Shown: positions 42,634 through 51,182 of the stretch, piece by piece
Layout: each line of letters opens with the position of its first letter
Position numbering within the stretch: the first letter of the stretch is position 1
NCBI RefSeq assembly: GCF_015182315.1
Contig: NZ_PRDL01000001.1
Span: forward strand, 1,612,001-1,676,000
Reading direction: 5' to 3'
DNA: 64,000 bases
Origin: Cellvibrio polysaccharolyticus
GTDB taxonomy: Bacteria; Pseudomonadota; Gammaproteobacteria; Pseudomonadales; Cellvibrionaceae
The notes under the pieces: generated by a model
Database searches by the model: none
What the model was told of the DNA's origin: nothing
Seen by the model: only the letters and a program-made list of their open reading frames with translations
Made by a program: the position numbers and the translations under genes

Positions 42634-43908
42634 ATGAAAATTTTTAATGAACTTGAGTCTGCAGTACAAAGTTATGCCCGTTCGTTCCCGGTCGTATTCA
42701 ACAAAGCCAAAGGCAGTTACTTGTACGATGAGCAGGGCAATGCCTGGTTGGACTTTCTGGCGGGTGCCGGATCACTGAATTACGGCCACAACAACCCGGT
42801 ATTGAAGCAGGCTTTGCTGGATTACATCGAGCAGGACGGCATCACTCACGGTCTGGATATGCACACCGATGCCAAAGCTGAATTTTTGCATACCTTTCGC
42901 GACCACATTTTGCAGCCGCGCGATATGAATTATCGCCTGCAATTTACCGGCCCTACTGGCACCAATGCGGTAGAGGCTGCGTTGAAAATCGCCCGTAAAG
43001 TCACTGGCCGCTCCACCATTATTTCTTTTACCAACGCTTTTCATGGTGTATCCCTCGGCGCAGTAGCGGCCACCGGTAATCAGCATCACCGCGGCGGTGC
43101 CGGTGTTGAGCTGAACGGTGTGGTACGTATGCCTTTCTGTGGCTACCACGGCAAAGATGCCGACACCTTGCGCATGATGGAAAAACTGATTGTTGACCCG
43201 TCCAGCGGTATTGATTTGCCAGCGGCCGTTATTGTTGAAGCGGTGCAGGGTGAAGGCGGTTTGAACGTCGCCGAGAAACAATGGCTGCAAGGTTTGGAAA
43301 AGCTCTGTAAACAACACGAAATTTTATTGATCGTGGATGACATTCAGGCCGGTTGTGGCCGTACCGGTACCTTTTTCAGTTTCGAACATGCCGGCATTAA
43401 GCCGGACATTATCACCTTGTCGAAATCGCTCAGCGGTTACGGTTTGCCTATGGCGCTGGTGCTGTTGAAGCCTGAGCTTGACCAGTGGTTGCCAGGTGAG
43501 CACAACGGCACCTTCCGTGGTAACAATCACGCGTTTGTAACCGCCAGTGCTGCGATTAAAGAATATTGGAGCGATGAGACGTTTACCAAAGAAATCGCGG
43601 AAAAGTCGGCGATGGTGACGGCGCATTTCAAAAAAATCAGTGATCGTTACGGGGTAACCCATTTGCGCACCAAAGGTCGCGGCTTGATGCAGGGCCTGGA
43701 ATGCCGCAACGGTGATATCGCAGAAAAAATCAGCCGTCAGGCATTTGAGCGTGGCCTGATTATCGAAACCGCGGGTAACCGGGGTCAGGTTGTTAAATGT
43801 TTCTGCCCGCTCACGATTACCAAAGAAGAGTTGAGCAAAGGTTTGAAAATTCTTGAAGACAGTATTGTCGAAGTATTTGCCGAGTTGTCGCTGGGCAAAA
43901 CCGGTTGA
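42634..43908 (+). CDS. ectB: Diaminobutyrate-2-oxoglutarate transaminase EctB
   Basis: A 424-residue class III PLP aminotransferase that makes 2,4-diaminobutyrate from aspartate semialdehyde, the first committed step of ectoine synthesis. It starts MKIFNELESAVQSY as the family does, has the GPTGTNAVEAALKIAR loop, DDIQAGCGRTG and the PLP Lys264 in TLSKSLSGYGLP. ATG 42634 has AAGGAG upstream. Confidence 0.96.
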   Translation: MKIFNELESAVQSYARSFPVVFNKAKGSYLYDEQGNAWLDFLAGAGSLNYGHNNPVLKQALLDYIEQDGITHGLDMHTDAKAEFLHTFRDHILQPRDMNYRLQFTGPTGTNAVEAALKIARKVTGRSTIISFTNAFHGVSLGAVAATGNQHHRGGAGVELNGVVRMPFCGYHGKDADTLRMMEKLIVDPSSGIDLPAAVIVEAVQGEGGLNVAEKQWLQGLEKLCKQHEILLIVDDIQAGCGRTGTFFSFEHAGIKPDIITLSKSLSGYGLPMALVLLKPELDQWLPGEHNGTFRGNNHAFVTASAAIKEYWSDETFTKEIAEKSAMVTAHFKKISDRYGVTHLRTKGRGLMQGLECRNGDIAEKISRQAFERGLIIETAGNRGQVVKCFCPLTITKEELSKGLKILEDSIVEVFAELSLGKTG

Positions 43909-43998
43909 TCCATTTGCCGTGTTTATAAACTCAAATGAACCGATAATTTTATAGACCTGGTGGTTTTAATGAGCCGGGTCATGCAGAAAAGGTGAATT

Positions 43999-44397
43999 AT
44001 GCTGGTAAGAAATTTACAGGATGCAACCCAAAGCGAGCGCCGGGTTGTATCCGAAGGTTGGGAAAGTACGCGTCTGTTGCTGGCTAACGACAAGGTAGGC
44101 TTTTCTTTCAACATTACTACCATTTACAAAGATGCAGAGTTGCATTTGCATTACAAAAATCATTACGAAGCGGTTTACTGTATTCGTGGCGAAGGCAGCA
44201 TTGAAGATATCAAAAGCGGCAAAATACACCCGATTCAGGCTGGCACGCTGTATGTATTGGATCAACATGACCAACATATCCTGCGGGCGAAAGAAGAAAT
44301 GATCATGGCGTGTGTTTTTAATCCGCCATTGCACGGCAAGGAAGTGCACGGGCCGGATGGTGCTTATGCCCTTGAAGCAGAAAGTGTTGCGGATTAA
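43999..44397 (+). CDS. ectC: Ectoine synthase EctC
   Basis: A 132-residue cupin that cyclises N-gamma-acetyl-diaminobutyrate to ectoine. The family features are MLVRNLQDA at the start, WESTRLLLANDKVGFSF, the cupin metal region HYKNHYEAVYCIRGEG and the late LYVLDQHDQH. Neither an aspartokinase gene (ask_ect) nor a hydroxylase gene (ectD) follows, so only ectoine would be made. Confidence 0.96.
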   Translation: MLVRNLQDATQSERRVVSEGWESTRLLLANDKVGFSFNITTIYKDAELHLHYKNHYEAVYCIRGEGSIEDIKSGKIHPIQAGTLYVLDQHDQHILRAKEEMIMACVFNPPLHGKEVHGPDGAYALEAESVAD

Positions 44398-44424
44398 TCG
44401 AAGCTGCCGGATCTTTTTGCGGTA

Positions 44425-44453
44425 ATCATCGCTTTTTGTAAATAAGCGATGAT
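44425..44453. other. Hairpin after ectC
   Basis: Perfect 10-bp arms (ATCATCGCTT and complement) with a 9-nt loop, 28 nt after ectC and about 90 nt before the terminator. Confidence 0.5.
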
Positions 44454-44544
44454 GGTAGTCAGTGCTGCTTGCCCGTAGTCGTGGAGTAATGAGCGTCTTC
44501 GTTGCATCACCGTAAAAGCAACAGGCACTCGCTTGAAAATCAAG

Positions 44545-44584
44545 TCAGGTTACGGATGCTGCGATCCGTAACCTGATTTTTTTT
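44545..44584 (+). terminator. Terminator of ectABC
   Basis: Perfect 13-bp stem (TCAGGTTACGGAT and complement), 6-nt loop and eight T. Confidence 0.9.
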
Positions 44585-44676
44585 GCAGAATTTTTTTCAG
44601 TCGGTTTGCGTTATTGTTTGTATCAATAAAGCCCGGGTAAGCCTGCGCATCCCTTTTCAGTCGCCATTTTTCAAGA

Positions 44677-45693
44677 TTATCCTGCCAGAATCTTCTCAAT
44701 AGTCTGCAATTCTTCTGTTGAAAACTTCAGGTTGTCCAGCGCTTTTACCGAGTCTTCAATTTGGGCAACACGGCTGGCGCCAATCACCGAACTGGTAACT
44801 GCAGGGTGGTTCAATACCCACGCCAGTGACATTTGTGCCAGTGTTTGCTGACGGGATTGCGCTACATCATTCAGCGCGGCTACCTTGGCCAGCTTTTCCG
44901 GGGTGATGTCTTTGTTGCCGAGGTAAATTTGTTCCTGACGAGCGGCGCGGGAATTTTCCGGGATGCCCTTGAGGTATTTATCGGTCAGCAGGCCCTGAGC
45001 GAGCGGAGAAAACACAATGGCTCCCACGCCTTCTTCCTGCAGTACATCGGTAAGGCCACCTTCAATCCAGCGGTCAAACAGGTTGTAGCGCGGTTGGTGA
45101 ATCAGCAGCGGCGTACCGAGGGATTTCAAAATCGCAGCGGCTTCACGGGTTTTCCCGGCGCTGTAGTTGGAAATACCGGCGTACAAAGCGCGACCGGAGC
45201 GAACAATGTAGTCCAGCGCCTGCATGGTTTCTTCCAGCGGGGTTTCCGGGTCCATGCAGTGCGAATAAAAAATATCGAAATATTCCAGGCCGGTACGCTT
45301 CAGGCTTTGGTCGCAGCTCGCCACCAGATACTTGCGTGAACCGCCAATACCGTAAGGGCCGGGCCACATGTCGTAACCGGCTTTGCTGGAAACAATCAGT
45401 TCATCGCGGTAGCCCTGAAAGTCGCGCTTGAAGATTTGGCCAAAAGTGGTTTCTGCCGACCCGAAAGGCGGGCCGTAATTATTGGCCAGGTCGAAATGGT
45501 TAATACCGAGATCGAAAGCTTTGCGCAACATGGCACCGGCGTTGGCGAGTGAATCAACGCCGCCAAAATTTTGCCACAGGCCGAGAGACAGGCGGGGCAA
45601 ACGCAGGCCGCTTTTGCCGCAGCGTGCATAAGGCGTACGCTGATAGCGCTCGGGGTGGGCGACATAGACCGGATTGGGTTCGTGAGTGATCAT
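44677..45693 (-). CDS. Aldo/keto reductase, L-glyceraldehyde 3-phosphate reductase type (YghZ-like)
   Basis: A 338-residue NADPH-dependent aldo/keto reductase. It matches E. coli YghZ (Gpr) closely: ERYQRTPYARCGKSGLRLPRLSLGLWQNFG at the N-terminus, the catalytic Tyr in ANNYGPPFGSAE, Lys in SSKAGYDMWPGPYG and the NADP-binding end SVIGASRVAQIED. Homologues detoxify L-glyceraldehyde 3-phosphate and methylglyoxal. It is read towards ectC and divergent from the decarboxylase gene. Confidence 0.88.
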   Translation of the reverse strand: MITHEPNPVYVAHPERYQRTPYARCGKSGLRLPRLSLGLWQNFGGVDSLANAGAMLRKAFDLGINHFDLANNYGPPFGSAETTFGQIFKRDFQGYRDELIVSSKAGYDMWPGPYGIGGSRKYLVASCDQSLKRTGLEYFDIFYSHCMDPETPLEETMQALDYIVRSGRALYAGISNYSAGKTREAAAILKSLGTPLLIHQPRYNLFDRWIEGGLTDVLQEEGVGAIVFSPLAQGLLTDKYLKGIPENSRAARQEQIYLGNKDITPEKLAKVAALNDVAQSRQQTLAQMSLAWVLNHPAVTSSVIGASRVAQIEDSVKALDNLKFSTEELQTIEKILAG

Positions 45694-46056
45694 GTAAACC
45701 TTCTGATTACGAGTGGATGCCAGAAAAAGCCGTGTGGGCGTAACGGCTTATCTTACCGTATATTGCCGGTTCGCTTGTCTATCAAGAATTGTTAACTGTG
45801 AGGCAGCAGGCGGGTCGAAAAATAACCAAAATGCAAGGTGAACCATGGAATGCGCAAATTTCATGTATTTATCATCGACAGATGCCTCAGGTTTCTGCAT
45901 TATTTGCGACTCTGTCCGGCTGCAGAATGTCCCCGAATCGGCTATAACTGATACAGCTTGCCGTTACCCTCAAGGCGCGTAGAATGCGCATTTTTCCTGA
46001 CCCGATATTGCCGGTATTACACCGGTCGATACGCACGTAATATTGATGGAGTATCC
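45694..46056. other. Divergent intergenic region between the reductase and decarboxylase genes
   Basis: 363 nt with no gene. It holds a promoter candidate for the decarboxylase (45958-45985) near its right end. An 8-bp direct repeat AATGCGCA appears at 45848 and 45983. Nothing else stands out. Confidence 0.5.
45958..45985 (+). promoter_or_regulatory. Probable promoter of the basic amino acid decarboxylase gene
   Basis: -35 TTGCCG (45958-45963) and -10 TAGAAT (45980-45985) with a 16-nt spacer, 72 nt before the ATG. Confidence 0.5.
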
Positions 46057-48309
46057 ATGAAATTTCGCTTTCCCATAGTCATCATCGATGAGGATTTTCG
46101 CTCGGAAAATACCTCCGGGTTGGGTATCCGCGCACTGGCGGATGCGATAGGGCAGGAGGGCATGGAAGTGTTAGGGGTAACCAGCTACGGTGATCTGTCG
46201 CAATTTGCACAGCAGCAATCCCGTGCCTCGGCATTTATTTTGTCGATTGACGATGAGGAATTCGGTGGCGGTTCCCGTGAAGAAACCGATGTCGCCCTGA
46301 AATCGCTGCGCGCTTTCGTTGAGGAAATTCGCTACAAAAATGCGGATATCCCTATCTATTTGTACGGTGAGACGCGCACATCGCGCCACATCCCTAACGA
46401 TATTTTGCGCGAACTGCACGGCTTCATTCATATGTTTGAAGATACGCCGGAGTTTGTAGCGCGCCATATTATTCGCGAAGCCAAATCCTATCTGGACGGT
46501 TTGTCGCCACCGTTTTTCCGTGCACTGGTTGACTACGCCAAAGACGGTTCCTATTCCTGGCACTGCCCCGGTCACTCCGGCGGCGTGGCGTTTTTGAAAT
46601 CACCCATCGGCCAAATGTTCCACCAGTTCTTTGGTGAAAACATGCTGCGTGCCGACGTGTGTAATGCGGTAGAAGAGCTTGGCCAGTTGTTGGATCACAC
46701 CGGGCCGGTAGCGGCATCCGAGCGCAATGCGGCGCGTATTTTCAACGCTGACCACTGCTACTTTGTCACCAACGGTACTTCCACTTCCAACAAAATGGTC
46801 TGGCACTCCACCGTTGCGCCGGGCGATATCGTGGTGGTTGACCGTAACTGCCACAAATCTATTTTGCACTCGATTATTATGTGTGGCGCGATCCCGGTAT
46901 TTTTGATGCCGACGCGTAACCATCTTGGCATTATTGGCCCGATCCCACTGGAAGAATTTACCCCGGAAAGCATCGCTCGCAAGATCGAGAACAATCCGTT
47001 TGCCCGCGAAGCGGCCAATAAAAAACCCCGTATTCTGACCATCACCCAATCCACTTACGACGGTGTGGTTTACAACGTGGGCCTGTTGCAGGAAATGCTG
47101 GACGGCAAGATTGATACCTTGCATTTCGATGAGGCCTGGCTGCCGCACGCGACTTTCCACGAGTTCTACAAAGACATGCATGCGATTGGCAAAAACCGTC
47201 CGCGTGCCAAAGAGTCGATGATCTTCTCCACCCAATCTACGCACAAACTGCTGGCCGGTCTTTCCCAGGCATCGCAGATTCTGGTGCGTGAGTCAGAGAG
47301 CGTGAAGCTGGATCAGGATGCTTTCAATGAAGCCTATTTGATGCACACCTCAACGTCACCGCAATATTCCATTATTGCCTCCTGTGACGTGGCGGCGGCC
47401 ATGATGGAAGCGCCCGGTGGTAAAGCGCTGGTAGAAGAATCCATTCTGGAAGCACTGGATTTCCGTCGCTCGATGAAAAAAGTTGATGAAGAGTGGGGCC
47501 AGGATTGGTGGTTCCAGGTGTGGGGCCCGGACACCTTTGCCGAAGAAGGCATTGGCACCCGTGATGACTGGATGATCCGTGCTGAAGATACCTGGCATGG
47601 CTTCGGTAATCTGGCTCCCGACTTCAACATGTTGGACCCGATCAAGGCGACCATCATCAACCCCGGTTTGTCACTGGATGGTCAGTTTGGCGAGAGCGGT
47701 ATTCCGGCCTCTATCGTCACTAAATATCTGGCAGAAAACGGCGTTATTGTTGAGAAGTGCGGTCTTTACTCCTTCTTCATCATGTTTACTATCGGTATCA
47801 CCAAAGGCCGTTGGAACACCTTGTTGACTGCCTTGCAGCAATTCAAGGATGACTACGACAAGAACCAGCCAATGTGGCGCATCATGCCGGACTTTGTAAA
47901 AGCCAACCCACGCTATGAGCGTTATGGCTTGCGCGATCTCTGCCAGGAAATTCACGATTTCTACAAGCTTTATGATGTGGCCCGTCTGACCACCGAGATG
48001 TACTTGTCCGATATGCAACCGGCTATGAAGCCTTCCGATGCGTTCGCCAAAATGGCGCACCGTGAAATTGAGCGGGTGGCCATCGAAAATCTGGAAGGGC
48101 GCATCACGTCCATTTTGCTGACGCCATACCCGCCAGGTATTCCGTTGCTGATTCCGGGTGAGCGTTTCAATAAAACCATTGTGGATTATCTGAAATTTGC
48201 CCGTGATTTCAACGAACGCTTCCCCGGCTTCGAAACCGATGTACACGGTCTGGTGAAGCGTGAAGTTAACGGCAAGCGCGATTACTTTGTGGATTGCGTA
48301 AAGCAGTAA
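46057..48309 (+). CDS. Arginine/lysine/ornithine decarboxylase (PLP fold type I)
   Basis: A 750-residue decarboxylase with the three-domain plan of the inducible bacterial enzymes: N-terminal wing domain (FPIVIIDEDFRSEN), PLP domain (WHCPGHSGGVAF, FVTNGTSTSNK, FDEAWLPHA and the PLP Lys397 in STHKLLAG) and a C-terminal domain. The sequence follows the proteobacterial group of biodegradative arginine or lysine decarboxylases; the substrate cannot be settled from motifs alone. It would produce agmatine or cadaverine and consume protons. ATG 46057 has GGAG upstream. No antiporter gene is adjacent. Confidence 0.88.
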   Translation: MKFRFPIVIIDEDFRSENTSGLGIRALADAIGQEGMEVLGVTSYGDLSQFAQQQSRASAFILSIDDEEFGGGSREETDVALKSLRAFVEEIRYKNADIPIYLYGETRTSRHIPNDILRELHGFIHMFEDTPEFVARHIIREAKSYLDGLSPPFFRALVDYAKDGSYSWHCPGHSGGVAFLKSPIGQMFHQFFGENMLRADVCNAVEELGQLLDHTGPVAASERNAARIFNADHCYFVTNGTSTSNKMVWHSTVAPGDIVVVDRNCHKSILHSIIMCGAIPVFLMPTRNHLGIIGPIPLEEFTPESIARKIENNPFAREAANKKPRILTITQSTYDGVVYNVGLLQEMLDGKIDTLHFDEAWLPHATFHEFYKDMHAIGKNRPRAKESMIFSTQSTHKLLAGLSQASQILVRESESVKLDQDAFNEAYLMHTSTSPQYSIIASCDVAAAMMEAPGGKALVEESILEALDFRRSMKKVDEEWGQDWWFQVWGPDTFAEEGIGTRDDWMIRAEDTWHGFGNLAPDFNMLDPIKATIINPGLSLDGQFGESGIPASIVTKYLAENGVIVEKCGLYSFFIMFTIGITKGRWNTLLTALQQFKDDYDKNQPMWRIMPDFVKANPRYERYGLRDLCQEIHDFYKLYDVARLTTEMYLSDMQPAMKPSDAFAKMAHREIERVAIENLEGRITSILLTPYPPGIPLLIPGERFNKTIVDYLKFARDFNERFPGFETDVHGLVKREVNGKRDYFVDCVKQ

Positions 48310-48338
48310 ATTCCTCGTCAGCGTTAATAGGGTAATCA

Positions 48339-48376
48339 AACAAGGCCGGAGCAAAATCCTTTGCTCCGGCCTTGTT
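48339..48376. terminator. Terminator after the decarboxylase gene
   Basis: A perfect 17-bp stem (positions 48339-48355 and 48360-48376) with a 4-nt loop, rich in GGCCGGAGC and followed by a short T-rich stretch. Confidence 0.85.
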
Positions 48377-48472
48377 ACTTTTAAGGCGTCAATCTCCGAT
48401 TGCCATTCCCGGAACAGCTCGCCATACTGCGCCCCGGTTCAATGTTTTTGATCAATTTTCGGGAGAATTTGT

Positions 48473-48970
48473 ATGTCTATCGGCACTAATAGCGTGGTGA
48501 GCTTTCATTACCGTCTCAGTGAAACCGGCGGCGAATTGTTGGAAAGCTCGTATGATGCTGAGCCGACGCTTTACCTGCACGGCCACAACAATCTGTTGCC
48601 CGCATTGGAAAAAGCGTTTGAGGGCAGAGCTGCCGGTGAGCGTTTTGAAACCGAATTGTCTCCGGAAGATGGCTATGGCCACCGTAAAGACGGCGCCACC
48701 CAGCGCATTCCGGTAAAACACCTGCTGGACTACGCGAAACTGAAAAACCGCCTCAAGCCAGGTATGAAAGTGGCGGTGAATACCCAGCATGGTCCGTGGG
48801 AAGCGATTGTATTAAAAGTGGGCAAATTCAACGTAGATATCGACAGCAACCACCCGCTGGCGGGTAAGCAACTGACCTTTGATATCGAAATTCTGGAAGT
48901 ACGTGATGCCACCGCCGATGAGCTGGCGCACGGACATGCCCATGGCGTGGGTGGTCATCACCACGATTGA
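48473..48970 (+). CDS. FKBP-type peptidyl-prolyl isomerase, SlyD-like (copy 2)
   Basis: A 165-residue paralogue of the protein at 10934-11416. The FKBP part has ETGGELLESS, LYLHGHNNLLPALEKA, and the returning NHPLAGKQLTFDIEI strand; the IF domain is about residues 70-130. The tail is again His-rich (HGHAHGVGGHHHD). ATG 48473 has GGGAG upstream. It is monocistronic. Confidence 0.87.
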   Translation: MSIGTNSVVSFHYRLSETGGELLESSYDAEPTLYLHGHNNLLPALEKAFEGRAAGERFETELSPEDGYGHRKDGATQRIPVKHLLDYAKLKNRLKPGMKVAVNTQHGPWEAIVLKVGKFNVDIDSNHPLAGKQLTFDIEILEVRDATADELAHGHAHGVGGHHHD

Positions 48971-49205
48971 TGTCGGCGGCGGTGTCTGCACGGGCACCGC
49001 ATCTGCCCCGCGTTCAGCTTTTTCCTCCCGGTTCTGTTTTTCTGATTAATGGTTGACTCCGCTGCACAATAGCTTTTGCTGTGACGGGTTTACCGCACTT
49101 TCTGGCTGCGGCGTTAACCGCCACACGACCCCTCGCCAAACAAACTGCTATGATATTAAGACGACAAGCGGTTACGTTCTTTTCGCAATCAGACAGCAGG
49201 TTATT

Positions 49206-50489
49206 ATGTTTTCATTGGCAACCGGCAACAAAGCCCTTTTCCTTTCCCGTAGCAGATTATTGGTCGCAGCGCTGCTTCTCGGCCTGTTTAGCGCGCTTTG
49301 TCAGGCAGAGCCTGACGACGATCTCGCCTACAACCTCAGATACACCGTGGAACTGCAACCGGAAAAAAATCGCGCCTGGGTGGTGATCCGCATTGATCGC
49401 AGCCATTTACTGCGGGCGATGAATTTCGATGCGCGCCCGGAGATGTACTCCAACTTTAAAGCCAACGGCAAATTTGAAATTCGTGATGGTCGCGCCTACT
49501 GGGAGCTGCCCGAAGAAGATGCACGGCTGACTTTTTACACAAAAATTACCCGCGAGCGTGATCCGGGGCGTTACGACGCCCGCATGACCGATGACTGGGC
49601 TATTTTCCGTGGCGACAATATTATTCCGGCTGCGCAAACCAGTGAAGTGCCGGGCGCACACGCCATTGCAACGCTGCGTTTTCAGCTGCCAGATGATTGG
49701 AGCGTAGAAACCGGCTGGCCGCGCAAACGCGGTAATACCTTCCGTATTGATAACCCCGAGCGCTTGTATGACCGCCCGGTGGGCTGGATGATTGCCGGTA
49801 AACTGGGCACGCGCCGCACTCAGGTGGGCAATACCAGCGTAGCGGTGAGTGCACCTGTGGGCGAAAAACTGCGCCGCATGGACGCCCTGACATTCCTCAC
49901 GTTTGTTTGGCCGCAGGTGCAAAAAGCCTTTGGCCAATCACCGGATAAATTGCTGATTGTTGGCGCTGGCGATCCTATGTGGCGGGGCGGTTTGTCTGCG
50001 TCCAATTCTCTGTTCCTGCACGCTGACCGGCCCCTGGTCAGTGAAAATGGTACCAGTCCACTGGTGCATGAAATCGTCCATATGGTGACGCGCATCAGTG
50101 GCGAAAAGAGCAAGGATCACAGTGAAGACTGGCTGGCAGAAGGGATTGCCGAGTTTTACTCCTTTGAACTTATCTTCCGTGCCGGAGCCATGACTCCGGA
50201 TCGTCGTGATCAAATTATCAAGCGATTGAAAAAGTGGAGTGCGGATGTTGACCTGCTGCGTCAACCGCGTTCACATGGCCCGATAACCGCCGGTGCGGTG
50301 GTGTTGCTGGACGAGCTGGATAAGGAAATTCGCAGTAAAACCTCGGATAAGGCCAATATCGATGATCTGGTACGCTTGCTGATACCGATTCGCAAGGTGT
50401 CTTTCGAGGAGTTTGTGAAAGCTGCAGAAACCGTTGCAGGCGGCAAACTGAAAACCCTGGATACGCCGTTGTTACGCTTGCCGCAATAA
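49206..50489 (+). CDS. Secreted M61-like metallopeptidase
   Basis: A 427-residue exported protein with a signal peptide (about residues 1-35, ending at LCQA). The zinc motif HEIVH is at residues 288-292, with the second Glu in WLAEGIAEFYS (Glu312), the gluzincin pattern. The N-terminal beta domain and overall plan resemble M61 glycyl aminopeptidases, although shorter than typical members (about 600 residues), without an obvious PDZ domain. ATG 49206 has CAGG upstream. The substrate is unknown. Confidence 0.78.
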   Translation: MFSLATGNKALFLSRSRLLVAALLLGLFSALCQAEPDDDLAYNLRYTVELQPEKNRAWVVIRIDRSHLLRAMNFDARPEMYSNFKANGKFEIRDGRAYWELPEEDARLTFYTKITRERDPGRYDARMTDDWAIFRGDNIIPAAQTSEVPGAHAIATLRFQLPDDWSVETGWPRKRGNTFRIDNPERLYDRPVGWMIAGKLGTRRTQVGNTSVAVSAPVGEKLRRMDALTFLTFVWPQVQKAFGQSPDKLLIVGAGDPMWRGGLSASNSLFLHADRPLVSENGTSPLVHEIVHMVTRISGEKSKDHSEDWLAEGIAEFYSFELIFRAGAMTPDRRDQIIKRLKKWSADVDLLRQPRSHGPITAGAVVLLDELDKEIRSKTSDKANIDDLVRLLIPIRKVSFEEFVKAAETVAGGKLKTLDTPLLRLPQ

Positions 50490-50512
50490 AAGCGGCATCC
50501 TCAACAGCTGAT

Positions 50513-50552
50513 AAAAAAAGCCGGGCATCCATTGCGATGCCCGGCTTTTTTT
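50513..50552. terminator. Bidirectional terminator between the M61-like and MliC genes
   Basis: A perfect 17-bp stem (seven A then GCCGGGCATC, and the complement ending in seven T) with a 6-nt loop, between convergent genes. Confidence 0.92.
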
Positions 50553-50580
50553 ACAGAAATAGGCAGGGTTTTAAAAAGAC

Positions 50581-51078
50581 CTACTGTGGAGTTTCTTCGC
50601 TTTGCTCTTCGCAGCGGAATAGTACGGTGGTGTCTTCCGGCGGCGCAGTATGGTCAAGAATCAGGTTGGTCAATACACCTTCTTTGCCTTTGGTCAGCCA
50701 TTGAATGCCTTCGTCGGCCTGGATACCGTTTTCCGACGCGTAACGGGCGCCCGAAGCGCTGATAACCTGATAGAGCGAATAGGTTTTGTCGTTGATGGTT
50801 AAAATGGCAGCGCCAGCTTCGGTTCGGTTGTCATACTGCACTTGAATACTTTCGCCGTTGTCGCAATCGTAAGTAACGGCAGTAATATCGGTGCTGTCAT
50901 GGCCATGATTCTGATGACCTTCATGACCTTCATGACCTTCATGACCTTCATGACCTTCATGGCGGGGCTGGGCTGTGGATGTGACGGCTTCATTGGCCGC
51001 TGGCACATCGGGGTTGCCTCGTTCACAAGCGCTTAAAAACAGGGTGCTGGTGATCAGTAAAGGCAGCAATGCTTTCAT
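50581..51078 (-). CDS. MliC-family lipoprotein with His-Glu-Gly repeats
   Basis: A 165-residue lipoprotein with lipobox LSAC (Cys18). Residues 40-55 are five HEG tripeptides plus His, followed by QNHGHD. The C-terminal about 90 residues follow the MliC plan (YDCDNGESIQVQY, SASGARYASENGIQW, LFRCE). MliC proteins inhibit C-type lysozyme at the outer membrane. The His-rich insertion could bind metal. The repeat is encoded by an almost perfect 9-bp tandem array (see 50913-50969), so its length is likely to vary between strains. ATG 51078 has GGAG upstream. Confidence 0.82.
   Translation of the reverse strand: MKALLPLLITSTLFLSACERGNPDVPAANEAVTSTAQPRHEGHEGHEGHEGHEGHQNHGHDSTDITAVTYDCDNGESIQVQYDNRTEAGAAILTINDKTYSLYQVISASGARYASENGIQADEGIQWLTKGKEGVLTNLILDHTAPPEDTTVLFRCEEQSEETPQ
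50913..50969. repeat. 9-bp tandem repeat (HEG codons)
   Basis: On the plus strand the unit ATGACCTTC is repeated about five times in perfect register, then broken at ATGGCG. It encodes the His-Glu-Gly array of the MliC-type lipoprotein on the minus strand. Slippage changes the array by whole tripeptides without frameshift. Confidence 0.9.
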
Positions 51079-51182
51079 AGGTGAAATCCTCCGGACTCAA
51101 ATCTGTATCGCCGATGGGGCAATCAGACACCGGGCACGAGGCCCGGTTCCGGTGAGTATACGCCTGTTACCTGAAATATCAG

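Noticed and set aside
45840..45995. Direct repeat AATGCGCA in the decarboxylase leader
   Set aside because: Eight bases occurring twice 135 nt apart could easily be chance.
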